The notes beneath the pieces were generated by a model that worked only from the letters and a program-made list of their open reading frames with translations, was not told the DNA's origin and made no database searches. 40,731 nucleotides of DNA, from positions 1 through 40,731 of the forward strand of contig CALBQR010000022.1 of NCBI GenBank assembly GCA_937899895.1. The letters are read 5' to 3'. Within the stretch, counting starts at the first letter, position 1; each line of letters opens with the position of its first letter. The stretch comes from an uncultured Alistipes sp. (GTDB taxonomy: Bacteria; Bacteroidota; Bacteroidia; Bacteroidales; Rikenellaceae). Of the stretch, positions 31,109-39,403 are shown one piece after another. Both the position numbers and the translations under genes were made by a program.

Positions 31109-33106
31109 TTAGTCGTGTTTGGCCGAAGCATAGCGTTGCAGGAGTTGGTAGGCATTTGTAATACCCAACTCGCCCGCCTTGCTTAAATCAAGACAACCTT
31201 TTCGTGTATCTTTCATATATATCTGCACCAGACCTCGGTTGTAGTAGGCCTCGGCAAAATTGGGCCACAACTCGATAGCTTTCGTGTAATCCTCAAATGC
31301 TTCGGGTAGTTTGCCCGACAGAGCCTGCAAATTTGCTCGATTGTAGTAGGCATACGCGAATGCAGGGTAGAGTTTAATGGCTTTATTCAGATCGGCAATT
31401 GCTTCATCGTAGTTGTACGAGCGAGCCGAAGCATTTTGCAGTCGATTGACCGGATCGGCATCAATCGTAATGCGCTGGTATGAATTGTCAATCGACGAGA
31501 TGAAGTCGATCATCTCGGCCTGTGTGGTCGAACGATTGAGATAGAGGAACGGATTTGTCGGGGCGTGCTCAATCGCTGCCGTATATGTCGCAACCGAATT
31601 GGTGTATTGCTTAATCAGCGATTGGGTTATACCTCGCAGGAACAGAGGCTTCCAATCGTCTGAACGCTCGGCGATGCGTGCCGCGAGTCTGCTGTCAAGC
31701 TCAACAAGCGAGTCGGTCGGAATGTCGCTTTCACGACGCGAAAGTTTCATATATGGCTGTGCGAGTTCCGCGATGAAATCCTCTACGCGCTGCAAGTAGT
31801 AGCGTTTCGGGTCAATCTGCTGAACGCTGTCGGCGCGTGTGATTGTAAAGCGGAATAGTGGCATAAGAGCCAAATTCTCACCCGAAGTGTGAGTTGTAAT
31901 ACGCTCAAACTTACTGCCTGCCATCTTCGTATCGAACGAAAGCAACTGATCGAAACGGTGTGTGGTATCCGAATAGATCGAGTACGAAACGCTATCTTTC
32001 AATTTTGAACGATACTCGGCAATCTTTCGGTCGGCGGTTTGGCGATCCTGACGAGCACCCTTCGTGTCGCGCAACATATAGCGGATATTACCGCGATTGA
32101 TATATGCGTTGGCAAAGTCGGGATATAACTCGATTGCACGATTATAGTCGTTAAGAGCCGCCTTCAAGTCGCCTAATTGGGTGTGTAGCAACGCGCGATT
32201 GTAATAGACCAACACGTTGTCGGGCGTGTAGAGAACCACTTGGTTGTAATCCTCCAATGCGCGATTGTAGTCGCCGATCTGTGAGCGAACGAGTGCGCGG
32301 TTGAAATATGCGAGCGAATTTGACGAATCGAGCTCGATTGTGCGATCGAAATCCGATAGCGATTCAACGGGGCGATTCAGGTGCGAATGGACAATTGCTC
32401 GGTTAAAGAACGAAACCATATAACTCGAATCGCACTCAACGGCCTTATTGAAGTCTGCAAGAGCTTCGTTGTATCTCTTCTGTGCCATCAGCAACGCGCC
32501 GCGTCGATTGTATCCATCGGGATTTTCGCGGTTTGTGCGAATAGCGAGGTTGTAGTTATCGTATGCTGCTGTCGTGTCTTTCAGATAGAGGTAGCTTGTT
32601 CCGCGATTGATATATGCATCCGTAACCTTCGCATCGTGGCGAATAAATATATCGAAATCTTCAATCGCCTCCTTGAACTGCTGATTCAAAAGGCGTGTTA
32701 CACCTCGGCTGTAATATGGGTTCGGCAGGTCGGGGCGCAGATCAATCGCCTCCTGAAAATCTTTCAGAGCGTCGTCATAGTTGCCCAAGCGCGAACGGGT
32801 AATGGCGCGGTAGGTGTAGGCGTTGGTATATACGGGATTCTTCTCGATAGCATTTGTGAAATCGGCCTCGGCACCCAGCAGATCATCAAGGTTATACTTG
32901 GCAATGCCGCGCAGGAAGTATGCCTCGTAAGCCTGCTCATCGACACGCAGCAAAATATTGAGCGTCTTGATCGCTTCCGAGTAGTTGTTTTCGACTAAAA
33001 AGTGTCGGCCTACCCAGAAGAAATACTCTTTGTTGTATTGTGCCGAGGCGCGATTGCCAACAAAGAGCGAGAGCATTGTGAACAGACCGATTATATATTT
33101 TCGCAT
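31109..33106 (-). CDS. Secreted tetratricopeptide-repeat protein
   Basis: A 665-residue protein with a signal peptide (cleavage after the NRASA region at about 22), so periplasmic or outer-membrane associated. At least eight consecutive TPR units fill residues 30-355, several with near-identical phrases such as AYFNRALVRSQIGDYNRALEDYN. A non-TPR stretch (about 360-480) has beta-like character. More TPRs (about 485-650) follow; the last ones are strongly canonical. Such proteins act as scaffolds in gliding, secretion or envelope complexes in this phylum, but I cannot name the partner. It is the first gene of a unit with the MFS transporter. Confidence 0.85.
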   Translation of the reverse strand: MRKYIIGLFTMLSLFVGNRASAQYNKEYFFWVGRHFLVENNYSEAIKTLNILLRVDEQAYEAYFLRGIAKYNLDDLLGAEADFTNAIEKNPVYTNAYTYRAITRSRLGNYDDALKDFQEAIDLRPDLPNPYYSRGVTRLLNQQFKEAIEDFDIFIRHDAKVTDAYINRGTSYLYLKDTTAAYDNYNLAIRTNRENPDGYNRRGALLMAQKRYNEALADFNKAVECDSSYMVSFFNRAIVHSHLNRPVESLSDFDRTIELDSSNSLAYFNRALVRSQIGDYNRALEDYNQVVLYTPDNVLVYYNRALLHTQLGDLKAALNDYNRAIELYPDFANAYINRGNIRYMLRDTKGARQDRQTADRKIAEYRSKLKDSVSYSIYSDTTHRFDQLLSFDTKMAGSKFERITTHTSGENLALMPLFRFTITRADSVQQIDPKRYYLQRVEDFIAELAQPYMKLSRRESDIPTDSLVELDSRLAARIAERSDDWKPLFLRGITQSLIKQYTNSVATYTAAIEHAPTNPFLYLNRSTTQAEMIDFISSIDNSYQRITIDADPVNRLQNASARSYNYDEAIADLNKAIKLYPAFAYAYYNRANLQALSGKLPEAFEDYTKAIELWPNFAEAYYNRGLVQIYMKDTRKGCLDLSKAGELGITNAYQLLQRYASAKHD

Positions 33107-33133
33107 ATATTATATATTCTTTCTTTAAGGGGT

Positions 33134-33141
33134 CAAAGGTA
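33134..33141 (-). promoter_or_regulatory. Putative -7 box for the TPR/MFS unit
   Basis: The minus strand reads TACCTTTG, an exact -7 match, 27 bases before the TPR gene start. No -33 match. Further along the same gap is a perfect 12-base A/T palindrome at 33181-33192, of unknown meaning. Confidence 0.45.
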
Positions 33142-33244
33142 CTAAAAATTTTTTAATATACTATTCCATACCTCTATGATATTATATATAATGGTCAAAA
33201 TGCGGGTGGTGTAGCTTGTTGAATGATAAAAAGCCGAAAATTTA

Positions 33245-33276
33245 TTTGGGCGTTTGTCTAAAAAATACTAACTTTG
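33245..33276 (+). promoter_or_regulatory. Bacteroidota-type promoter for purA
   Basis: TTTG (33245-33248), 20 bases, TAACTTTG (33269-33276): exact consensus. The predicted leader is about 40 nt. I see no purine riboswitch structure in it. Confidence 0.72.
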
Positions 33277-33322
33277 ACAGCAATTTGTTTTGCAATGAAT
33301 CGTAAAAAATAAAACCTGACAA

Positions 33323-34585
33323 ATGAAAAAAGTAGATGTTGTACTCGGCCTGCAATGGGGCGACGAGGGCAAAGGTAAGATGATAGACGTTTTAACGCCT
33401 AACTACGAGGTGGTTGCACGTTTTCAGGGTGGCCCCAATGCGGGTCATACGCTCGAATTCGAGGGACAGAAATATGTCCTGCGTTCGATCCCTTCGGGTA
33501 TCTTCCAGGGCGGTAAAGTCAATATTATTGGTAATGGCGTGGTGCTCGATCCGATTCTGTTTAAGGAGGAGGCTACGGCTCTGGCAGCCAGTGGCCACGA
33601 TCTGACCAAGCGTCTTTACATCTCGAAGAAGGCCCACCTGATTATGCCCACTCACCGTATGCTCGATGCAGCTTATGAGGCTGCAAAGGGTAGTGCCAAG
33701 ATTGGTACGACGGGTAAGGGTATCGGCCCTACCTATACCGATAAGATCAGCCGTAACGGTATCCGTGTCGGTGATATCTTCCGTGATTTCAAGTCGATCT
33801 ATGCCGCAGCAAAGGCTCGCCACGAGGCTACTTTGCGTTCGCTCAACTACGAGTATGACGTAACCGAGTTGGAACAGAAGTGGTTCGAGGGTATCGAGTA
33901 CCTCAAACAGTTCAATATTATCGACAGCGAGCAGACTGTCAATGAATTGCTGATGGCCGATAAGAGCATTCTCGCCGAGGGCGCACAAGGTACATTGCTC
34001 GACGTTGATTTCGGTTCGTATCCCTTTGTAACTTCGTCGAATACAGTTTGTGCAGGAGCTTGTACGGGTCTGGGCGTTGCTCCCAACCGTATCGGCGATG
34101 TGTATGGTATCTTCAAGGCATATTGCACCCGCGTAGGTAGCGGTCCGTTCCCCACCGAGTTGTTCGACGAAACGGGCAAGCAGTTGCGCGATATCGGCCA
34201 CGAATACGGCGCAGTAACGGGCCGTGAGCGTCGTTGTGGTTGGCTTGACCTCGTTGCGTTGAAATATTCGATTATGATCAATGGCGCAACAGCTCTGATT
34301 ATGATGAAGGCTGACGTTATGAATGACTTCGATACGATCAAGGTGGCTGTTGGTTACGAGATTGATGGCGAGCGCGTTGATCACTTCCCCTATTCGGTTG
34401 ATTGCGAGATTAAGCCGATTTATGCCGAGTTGAAGGGCTGGAAGTGCAACATCAACGATGTCCGTCGCTATGAGGATTTCCCCGCAGAGTTGAAGGCATA
34501 CGTTGAGTTCATCGAGCAGCAGACGGGCGTACCCGTGAAGATTGTGTCGGTAGGTCCCGACCGCGAGGCTACCATTGTACGATAG
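33323..34585 (+). CDS. purA: Adenylosuccinate synthetase
   Basis: GTP-dependent ligase joining IMP and aspartate, first committed step to AMP. The 420 residues have the P-loop-like GDEGKGK (13-19) with catalytic Asp14, NAGHTL with His42, TTGKGIGPTYTDK (about 130-142) in the IMP-binding region and the SVGPDREATI end. Length is normal. It has a consensus promoter. The OmpA-lipoprotein gene follows 38 bases later without an obvious promoter, so the two may be co-transcribed. PurL is 15 kb away on the other strand. Confidence 0.97.
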   Translation: MKKVDVVLGLQWGDEGKGKMIDVLTPNYEVVARFQGGPNAGHTLEFEGQKYVLRSIPSGIFQGGKVNIIGNGVVLDPILFKEEATALAASGHDLTKRLYISKKAHLIMPTHRMLDAAYEAAKGSAKIGTTGKGIGPTYTDKISRNGIRVGDIFRDFKSIYAAAKARHEATLRSLNYEYDVTELEQKWFEGIEYLKQFNIIDSEQTVNELLMADKSILAEGAQGTLLDVDFGSYPFVTSSNTVCAGACTGLGVAPNRIGDVYGIFKAYCTRVGSGPFPTELFDETGKQLRDIGHEYGAVTGRERRCGWLDLVALKYSIMINGATALIMMKADVMNDFDTIKVAVGYEIDGERVDHFPYSVDCEIKPIYAELKGWKCNINDVRRYEDFPAELKAYVEFIEQQTGVPVKIVSVGPDREATIVR

Positions 34586-34623
34586 AGAAAATATTTACCT
34601 ATTAAATTAATAGAACTACTACT

Positions 34624-35307
34624 ATGAAAAGATTTGGAATGATGTGTATATCGTTTGCTACGGCAGCGATGTTGTTTACCGGTTGCGGTGCTTTGAAGGG
34701 TGGCCTTATCGGTGGTGCAGCAGCAGGCGCATTGGGCGCAGGTATTGGTGCTTTGGCCGGTGGCGGTAAGGGTGCTGCTATTGGTGCTGCTGCGGGTGTC
34801 GCAGTAGGTGCAACGGCAGGTGCTCTGATTGGTAAGAAGATGGAGAAGCAGAAGGCAGAACTCGAAGCAATCGAGGGTGCAGATGTTGAGACTGTAACCG
34901 ATACCAATGGTCTGGATGCTTTGAAGGTAACTTTCGATAGCGGTATCTTGTTCGCAACCAATAAGAGCGATCTGACTGCTACCTCGAAGGCTTCGCTTGA
35001 TAAGTTTGCAATCAGCCTATTGCAGAACCCTGAAACCGATGTAACTATCTACGGTCATACCGATTCGACCGGTTCGTTGGAGGTTAATCAGCGTATTTCG
35101 TTGCAGCGTGCGCAGTCGGTTCAGAACTACTTGCAGGGCAAGGGCGTTGAGGCTGGCCGAATCATCAAGGTTGAGGGTAAGGCTTATACCGAGCCCGTTG
35201 CATCGAACGATACTGCAGAGGGTCGCGCAGCCAACCGTCGCGTTGAGGTTTATATCTCGGCAAATAAGGCAATGGTAGAGCAGGCAGAGGCTGGTACTTT
35301 GGAATAA
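34624..35307 (+). CDS. OmpA-family lipoprotein with glycine-zipper region (Pal-like)
   Basis: Outer-membrane lipoprotein of 227 residues. The signal peptide ends in the lipobox LFTGC (Cys21). Residues 25-72 are a run of Gly/Ala repeats (GGAAAGALGAGIGALAGGG-like), the glycine-zipper element that inserts into or packs on membranes. The OmpA/MotB peptidoglycan-binding domain fills about 98-218, with YGHTDSTGSLEVNQRISLQRAQSV and GRAANRRVEVYI carrying the Asp and Arg that bind diaminopimelate. It should tether the outer membrane to the wall. Between purA and this gene is only a short A/T-rich palindrome (34599-34613). Confidence 0.9.
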   Translation: MKRFGMMCISFATAAMLFTGCGALKGGLIGGAAAGALGAGIGALAGGGKGAAIGAAAGVAVGATAGALIGKKMEKQKAELEAIEGADVETVTDTNGLDALKVTFDSGILFATNKSDLTATSKASLDKFAISLLQNPETDVTIYGHTDSTGSLEVNQRISLQRAQSVQNYLQGKGVEAGRIIKVEGKAYTEPVASNDTAEGRAANRRVEVYISANKAMVEQAEAGTLE

Positions 35308-35324
35308 TCTACCACCACAAAATT

Positions 35325-35365
35325 AAAATATCCTGCTTCGCATTTCGCGAGGCAGGATATTTTTT
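35325..35365. terminator. Terminator of the OmpA-lipoprotein gene
   Basis: A stem of at least 12 bp (35325-35336 with 35352-35363), extended inward to a 7-base loop and followed by T residues. The minus-strand side is also T-rich and can serve the convergent gene at 35427. Confidence 0.9.
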
Positions 35366-35426
35366 GTGCGTATATGTAAAACTTGAATTAATGGCGTATA
35401 ACGCTCTATTTGTCAGACTGTAATAA

Positions 35427-36002
35427 TTAATGCGCAAATTGTTTCTCGTTATGCGCAAAAGCCTTGCCGATAAGGTGGCGATGTCGGTATTCTGTCTGTT
35501 TGGCTAATTGCTCATATTCATCTTTCAAAGGAATCATATTTTCCATTGCGGGCGATGCTAAAACGAATTTCCAAAAGGTGAGAGCCTCACGTTCGCTGTA
35601 TTTATTTAAGTACGGCAAACATTCCGACCAACTTTGCAAAATATCTCTGACCACTTGCTGAAACTGATTTACGTGATCGGCATCCCACGATGCCTCGCTT
35701 GCCAATGAGAAGACCTTTTGTAAAAAGAGATCGTAGTCTATGAGCGAGCTGCAATGGTATAGATATTCAGCGTCGTTTAGCACTCGGTTATAGAATGGCA
35801 TTTGGTGAGGGGTTTTATTATTATCCCACCCGTACAAATCCAGAAACTCCTGCCACGACGAGGGAAACATCTCCAAGGTCTGTTGGGCAATGCGTTTTTG
35901 CTCGGCGTGTAACTTCTTCCACTTGTCAATAGTGGCCTGATTCGCCTGCCCGTATGTAGCAAAAGAGGATAGAATGAATATTGCAAATAACAATCGTTTC
36001 AT
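35427..36002 (-). CDS. Secreted protein of unknown function
   Basis: A 191-residue protein with a clear signal peptide (MKRLLFAIFILSSFATYGQA, cleavage after the TYG/Q region at about 19-20). The mature part is predicted helical and rich in Trp, Tyr, Gln and Lys, with SSWQEFLDLYGWDN (48-61), a YHCSSLIDYDLF segment and an ECLPYLNKYSEREAL segment. I recognise no domain. A/T-richer codon use than the neighbours and a lone position between a terminator and tRNA-Ser suggest a lineage-specific gene. No promoter box is evident; read-through of the tRNA terminator could contribute. Confidence 0.65.
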   Translation of the reverse strand: MKRLLFAIFILSSFATYGQANQATIDKWKKLHAEQKRIAQQTLEMFPSSWQEFLDLYGWDNNKTPHQMPFYNRVLNDAEYLYHCSSLIDYDLFLQKVFSLASEASWDADHVNQFQQVVRDILQSWSECLPYLNKYSEREALTFWKFVLASPAMENMIPLKDEYEQLAKQTEYRHRHLIGKAFAHNEKQFAH

Positions 36003-36032
36003 CGCTCTCTGATAATTAGTTTAACGCTAAAT

Positions 36033-36058
36033 AAAAAAGGTCGCATTACTGCGACCTT
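36033..36058 (-). terminator. Intrinsic terminator of tRNA-Ser
   Basis: A perfect 9-bp stem (36037-36045 with 36050-36058) with a 4-base loop, followed on the minus strand by TTTTTT. Confidence 0.9.
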
Positions 36059-36078
36059 GCTCGAAATCAATCCTTTTG

Positions 36079-36166
36079 CGGAAAGAGGGGGATTCGAACC
36101 CCCGGTACAGTAATCCCGTACGTCAGTTTAGCAAACTGGTGGTTTAAGCCACTCACCCATCTTTCC
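36079..36166 (-). tRNA. tRNA-Ser (anticodon GCU)
   Basis: Class II tRNA of 88 nt with a long variable arm. On the minus strand the acceptor GGAAAGA (36166-36160) pairs with TCTTTCC (36086-36080), discriminator G. The T arm GGGGGTTCGAATCCCCC is perfect. The anticodon loop TTGCTAA gives GCU, reading AGC/AGU. The D arm is GTGAGTGGCTTAAAC. The 3' CCA is not encoded (CAA follows the discriminator). The lowest anticodon-stem pair appears mismatched (C-A). Confidence 0.95.
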
Positions 36167-36197
36167 AAACCGTATGACCTTTCGGCTTTTCGAGGTG

Positions 36198-36229
36198 CAA
36201 ATATAGACCAAATTTATTTATCTGCCAAA
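36198..36229 (-). promoter_or_regulatory. Bacteroidota-type promoter for tRNA-Ser
   Basis: The minus strand reads TTTG (36226-36229), 20 bases, TATATTTG (36198-36205): exact consensus, with about 25 nt of leader before the tRNA. Confidence 0.72.
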
Positions 36230-36256
36230 TTTCAACCTCAAAATTTTCAAAATAGT

Positions 36257-37369
36257 TTACATCAAGCCCTCTTCGCGCAAAATCGCATAGACCTTATCGG
36301 CAACTTCGATGCGGTCGATTGTGTCGCGATTGGCAAAGAAAATGACCAAAATTTTGTGCTCTGGTACGCGACCGGCGTAGTTCAGATAGCCACCATTATC
36401 GCCCAGGTGGTAGATTACTTCGGGCTGATTGGGATTGCGCTGAATGAACCAACCATAGCCATAACCGGTATTTGCATTGTAGCCATAGCCGGCTGTTTCA
36501 GGAATCATAATGTGCTGTGTCCAAGCTTTGCGTTTTGACTCTTCACCGATAATCGAGGTGCCGCGCAAAGCCTTCTCCCACTTCGCAAAATCGCGCAATG
36601 AGGTGTAAATGCCGCCATCGGCCTTCGATGCAAAGAACGAAGTCTCGCCGTAGTCGCACTCTACATAACGACCCTGTTCGTCGTCAAATGTGTAGCCGTG
36701 CGAGGGGTTCGGTATCTCGCGCTCGGCCTCGAAATAGAGGGTCGAATCCATACCCGCGGGGGCGAAGATATTGTCGTGCATATATTGCTCGAACGGGATA
36801 CCCGTTACGCGCTCAACAATCTGATATACAAGCTGGAACGTGGGATTGATATATTCATATTGAGTGCCTGTCGGGAAGTTCAGATAGTCCAGATCGACGA
36901 GATATTGGCACGATTCTACATCGGTCGAGTAGAGCACAAAATTGCGGTCGGCGCGAGGTCGCGCATCGGGTAATCCCGATGTGTGGCTCATAATGTGGTG
37001 CAGCGTGATTGAATCGTAGAACGGAGCACGAAATTCGGGGAAAAATTTACGCAGCGGGTCGTTCATCGAGAGTAGCCCTCGCTCTTCGAGTTGGAGCAGT
37101 GCAACGGCCGAAAATTGCTTCGAGATCGAGGCGATACAGAAGTTGGTCTGCGAAGTGATTGGCTCGTGCGTTTCGAGGTCGGCCAAGCCGTAACACTTTT
37201 CAAAAAGCACCTCGTCGCCCTTCATTACAAGGACAGCCGTGCCCGGCTCATCGGTGGCAGGGTAGAGTGAAGAGAAAAGAGTATCCAAACGCTCTGTGAG
37301 TGCCGAGTTATCGGCCGAATTGCAAGCTGTCATCATAACGAGCGAGAGTAAAATTGAGAGTTTTTTCAT
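36257..37369 (-). CDS. Serine hydrolase lipoprotein (beta-lactamase / class C penicillin-binding fold)
   Basis: A 370-residue protein of the AmpC/D-alanyl-D-alanine-carboxypeptidase-like family. From the chosen start (37369) it has a lipoprotein signal with lipobox MTAC (Cys16). The catalytic SxxK is SISK in IASISKQFSAVALL, the second motif is YEYINP (YxN), and a HLGDNGG segment near the end stands for the third (KTG/HxG). A start nine codons upstream would run into the -7 promoter box, so I reject it. Family members are esterases, peptidases or beta-lactamases; substrate is unknown and resistance should not be assumed. Transcribed alone, upstream of tRNA-Ser on the same strand. Confidence 0.88.
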   Translation of the reverse strand: MKKLSILLSLVMMTACNSADNSALTERLDTLFSSLYPATDEPGTAVLVMKGDEVLFEKCYGLADLETHEPITSQTNFCIASISKQFSAVALLQLEERGLLSMNDPLRKFFPEFRAPFYDSITLHHIMSHTSGLPDARPRADRNFVLYSTDVESCQYLVDLDYLNFPTGTQYEYINPTFQLVYQIVERVTGIPFEQYMHDNIFAPAGMDSTLYFEAEREIPNPSHGYTFDDEQGRYVECDYGETSFFASKADGGIYTSLRDFAKWEKALRGTSIIGEESKRKAWTQHIMIPETAGYGYNANTGYGYGWFIQRNPNQPEVIYHLGDNGGYLNYAGRVPEHKILVIFFANRDTIDRIEVADKVYAILREEGLM

Positions 37370-37393
37370 TGTTTTAAGTCCTATATTTGATTG

Positions 37394-37424
37394 CAAATGT
37401 AATAAAATAGCCCCTAAAAAGCAA
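37394..37424 (-). promoter_or_regulatory. Putative promoter of the serine hydrolase gene
   Basis: The minus strand reads TTG (37422-37424), 20 bases, TACATTTG (37394-37401). The -7 box is exact and lies 24 bases before the chosen start. Confidence 0.55.
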
Positions 37425-37497
37425 TTAATTTAGCCTTGTCGTGCGCGTACATATATAAAAAGCAGACTAAAATATCACAATGACGTAAATTTTTACT

Positions 37498-37505
37498 TAT
37501 CTTTG
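37498..37505 (+). promoter_or_regulatory. Putative -7 box for the arginine operon
   Basis: TATCTTTG is an exact -7 match; no TTTG lies 19-21 bases upstream. A small perfect palindrome (TTAATGATTAA, 37538-37548) sits in the leader near the start codon. I see no standard ArgR box. Confidence 0.5.
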
Positions 37506-37556
37506 CAGCCTGTATTTTACAAGCCGTGAGGTTGGTATTAATGATTAACTAGGATA

Positions 37557-38174
37557 ATGAGTATAAATTCTATTACTGTTGCATTCGCCAAAGAGGAGCA
37601 CGTTAAGTACGCCGAGCGTATTTGTACACTGATTTATGAATCGGCTTTGCAGCGTGGTACGGGTATCGCAAAGCGTTCGCCCGAATATATTTCCGCAAAG
37701 ATTAAGGGCGGTAAGGCTGTTGTCGCTTTGGAGGGCGATAAATTGGTTGGTTTCAGCTATATCGAGTGTTGGGGGCACGGCGACTACGTGGCTACGTCGG
37801 GTCTGATCGTCGATCCCGAATATCGCAATCTGGGTCTGGCTGCACGTATCAAGGAGAAGACCTTCGAGTTGGCTCGTCTGCGTTTCCCGTTTGCCAAATT
37901 GTTCAGTATCACAACATCTCTGCCCGTGATGAAGCTCAATTCACGTTTGGGTTATAAGCCTGTAACGTTCTCGGAATTAACCGACGATGAGGAGTTCTGG
38001 GCAGGTTGTCAGGGCTGCTGCAACTACGATATTCTGTTGCGCAACAATCGACGTATGTGCCTCTGTACGGGTATGTTGTACGACCCGAAGCAGCCGCTCG
38101 AAAAGCAGTCGGCTCTGTCGCCCTATTGGATGATGTTGAAGAACAAAATCCGCAAAATCTTTCATTTGAAGTAA
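37557..38174 (+). CDS. GNAT-family acyltransferase heading the arginine operon
   Basis: A 205-residue predicted N-acyltransferase. Core strand VALEGDKLVGFSYIE, the motif-A loop VDPEYRNLGLAARIKE (86-100) and the SLPVMKLNSRLGYKPV segment place it in the GNAT fold. The C-terminal part adds five cysteines in 20 residues (Cys151, 154, 155, 168, 170), a possible metal site. Position as first gene before argG, argC and argD suggests it acylates glutamate at the start of arginine synthesis. Because Bacteroidales are known to use N-succinylornithine, succinyl-CoA is a possible donor. Function is inferred from context only. Confidence 0.8.
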   Translation: MSINSITVAFAKEEHVKYAERICTLIYESALQRGTGIAKRSPEYISAKIKGGKAVVALEGDKLVGFSYIECWGHGDYVATSGLIVDPEYRNLGLAARIKEKTFELARLRFPFAKLFSITTSLPVMKLNSRLGYKPVTFSELTDDEEFWAGCQGCCNYDILLRNNRRMCLCTGMLYDPKQPLEKQSALSPYWMMLKNKIRKIFHLK

Positions 38175-38200
38175 AACAATAAAAAATCATAAACGAAACA

Positions 38201-39403
38201 ATGGAAAAGAAGAAAGTTGTTTTGGCGTTTAGCGGTGGTCTTGATACCTCGTTCTGCGTCAAGTATCTGTCAGAGGATCTGGGTTACGAAGTTCATACTG
38301 CAATTGCTAATACGGGTGGTTTCTCGAATGATGAATTGGCTTCGATCGAGGAGCGCGCTTATCGTTTGGGTGCAAAGTCGCACGCATCGCTCGATATCAC
38401 GCAGGAGTACTACTCGAAGAGTATCAAATATATGGTTTTCGGTAACATTCTGCGTAATGGTACCTATCCCATTTCGGTATCGTCGGAGCGTATTTTCCAG
38501 GCGATCGCAATCATCGAGTATGCCAAGAGCATTGGTGCTGATTGTGTAGCTCACGGCTCGACGGGTGCAGGTAACGATCAGGTTCGTTTCGATTTGACGT
38601 TCCAGATTCTGGCCCCCGAAATCGAGATTATCACTCCGACCCGCGATATGGTTCTTACCCGTGAGTATGAGATCAACTACTTGAAGGAGCGCGGCTATGT
38701 TGCAGACTTCACCAAGTTGGAGTACTCGATCAATAAGGGTCTTTGGGGTACAAGCATCGGCGGTAAGGAGACTCTGCACTCGGAGCAGACTCTGCCCGAA
38801 AGCGCATACCCCAGCCAGATTACTGCCGAGGGCGAGGAGCGTCTGAAACTGACCTTCGAGAAGGGTGAGATTGCTGCTGTCAATGGCGAGAAGTTCGAGG
38901 ATAAGGTTGAGGCCATTCGTCGCATTGAGCAGATCGGTGCAAAGTTCGGCATTGGTCGCGATATGCACATCGGCGATACGATTATCGGTATCAAGGGCCG
39001 TGTAGGTTTCGAGGCTGCGGCTCCTATGTTGATCATCGCTGCTCACAAGATGTTGGAGAAGCACACGCTGACCAAGTGGCAGCTCTATTGGAAGGATCAG
39101 ATCGGTACTTGGTACGGTATGTTCCTGCACGAGGCACAGTATCTCGATCCCGTTATGCGCGATATGGAGGCATTCCTCGATAGCACGCAACAGAATGTTA
39201 CGGGTACGGTTGAGTTGATTCTCCGTCCCTATTGCTATACGCTGGTTGGCGTTGATTCATCGTTCGATTTGATGAAGACCGATTTCGGTGAGTATGGCGA
39301 GGTAAATAAGGCTTGGACGGCAGATGACGTTAAGGGCTTCACGAAGATTATGGGCAACCAGATGAAGATCTTCTACAACGTACAGAAACGTAACGAGAAA
39401 TAA
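38201..39403 (+). CDS. argG: Argininosuccinate synthase
   Basis: ATP-dependent joining of citrulline and aspartate, the penultimate arginine step. The 400-residue protein opens with the PP-loop AFSGGLDTSFCVKYL (9-23). It has the AHGSTGAGNDQVRF segment (about 118-131) that binds citrulline and aspartate, and the SINKGLWGTSIGG stretch (about 181-193). It is 26 bases after the GNAT gene, and its stop codon overlaps the argC start by one base (TAATG), so the two are translationally coupled. Confidence 0.96.
   Translation: MEKKKVVLAFSGGLDTSFCVKYLSEDLGYEVHTAIANTGGFSNDELASIEERAYRLGAKSHASLDITQEYYSKSIKYMVFGNILRNGTYPISVSSERIFQAIAIIEYAKSIGADCVAHGSTGAGNDQVRFDLTFQILAPEIEIITPTRDMVLTREYEINYLKERGYVADFTKLEYSINKGLWGTSIGGKETLHSEQTLPESAYPSQITAEGEERLKLTFEKGEIAAVNGEKFEDKVEAIRRIEQIGAKFGIGRDMHIGDTIIGIKGRVGFEAAAPMLIIAAHKMLEKHTLTKWQLYWKDQIGTWYGMFLHEAQYLDPVMRDMEAFLDSTQQNVTGTVELILRPYCYTLVGVDSSFDLMKTDFGEYGEVNKAWTADDVKGFTKIMGNQMKIFYNVQKRNEK

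Noticed and set aside
33181..33192. Perfect ATTATATATAAT palindrome in the TPR/purA gap.
   Set aside because: A 12-base A/T palindrome in an A/T-rich gap is likely by chance and does not coincide with either promoter box.
36079..36166. tRNA-Ser as an integration site for a genomic island.
   Set aside because: I find no integrase gene or direct repeat of the tRNA 3' end on either side within the window.
37397..37556. Search for an ArgR operator upstream of the arginine operon.
   Set aside because: No pair resembling the known ArgR box was found; the short TTAATGATTAA palindrome is too small to claim.
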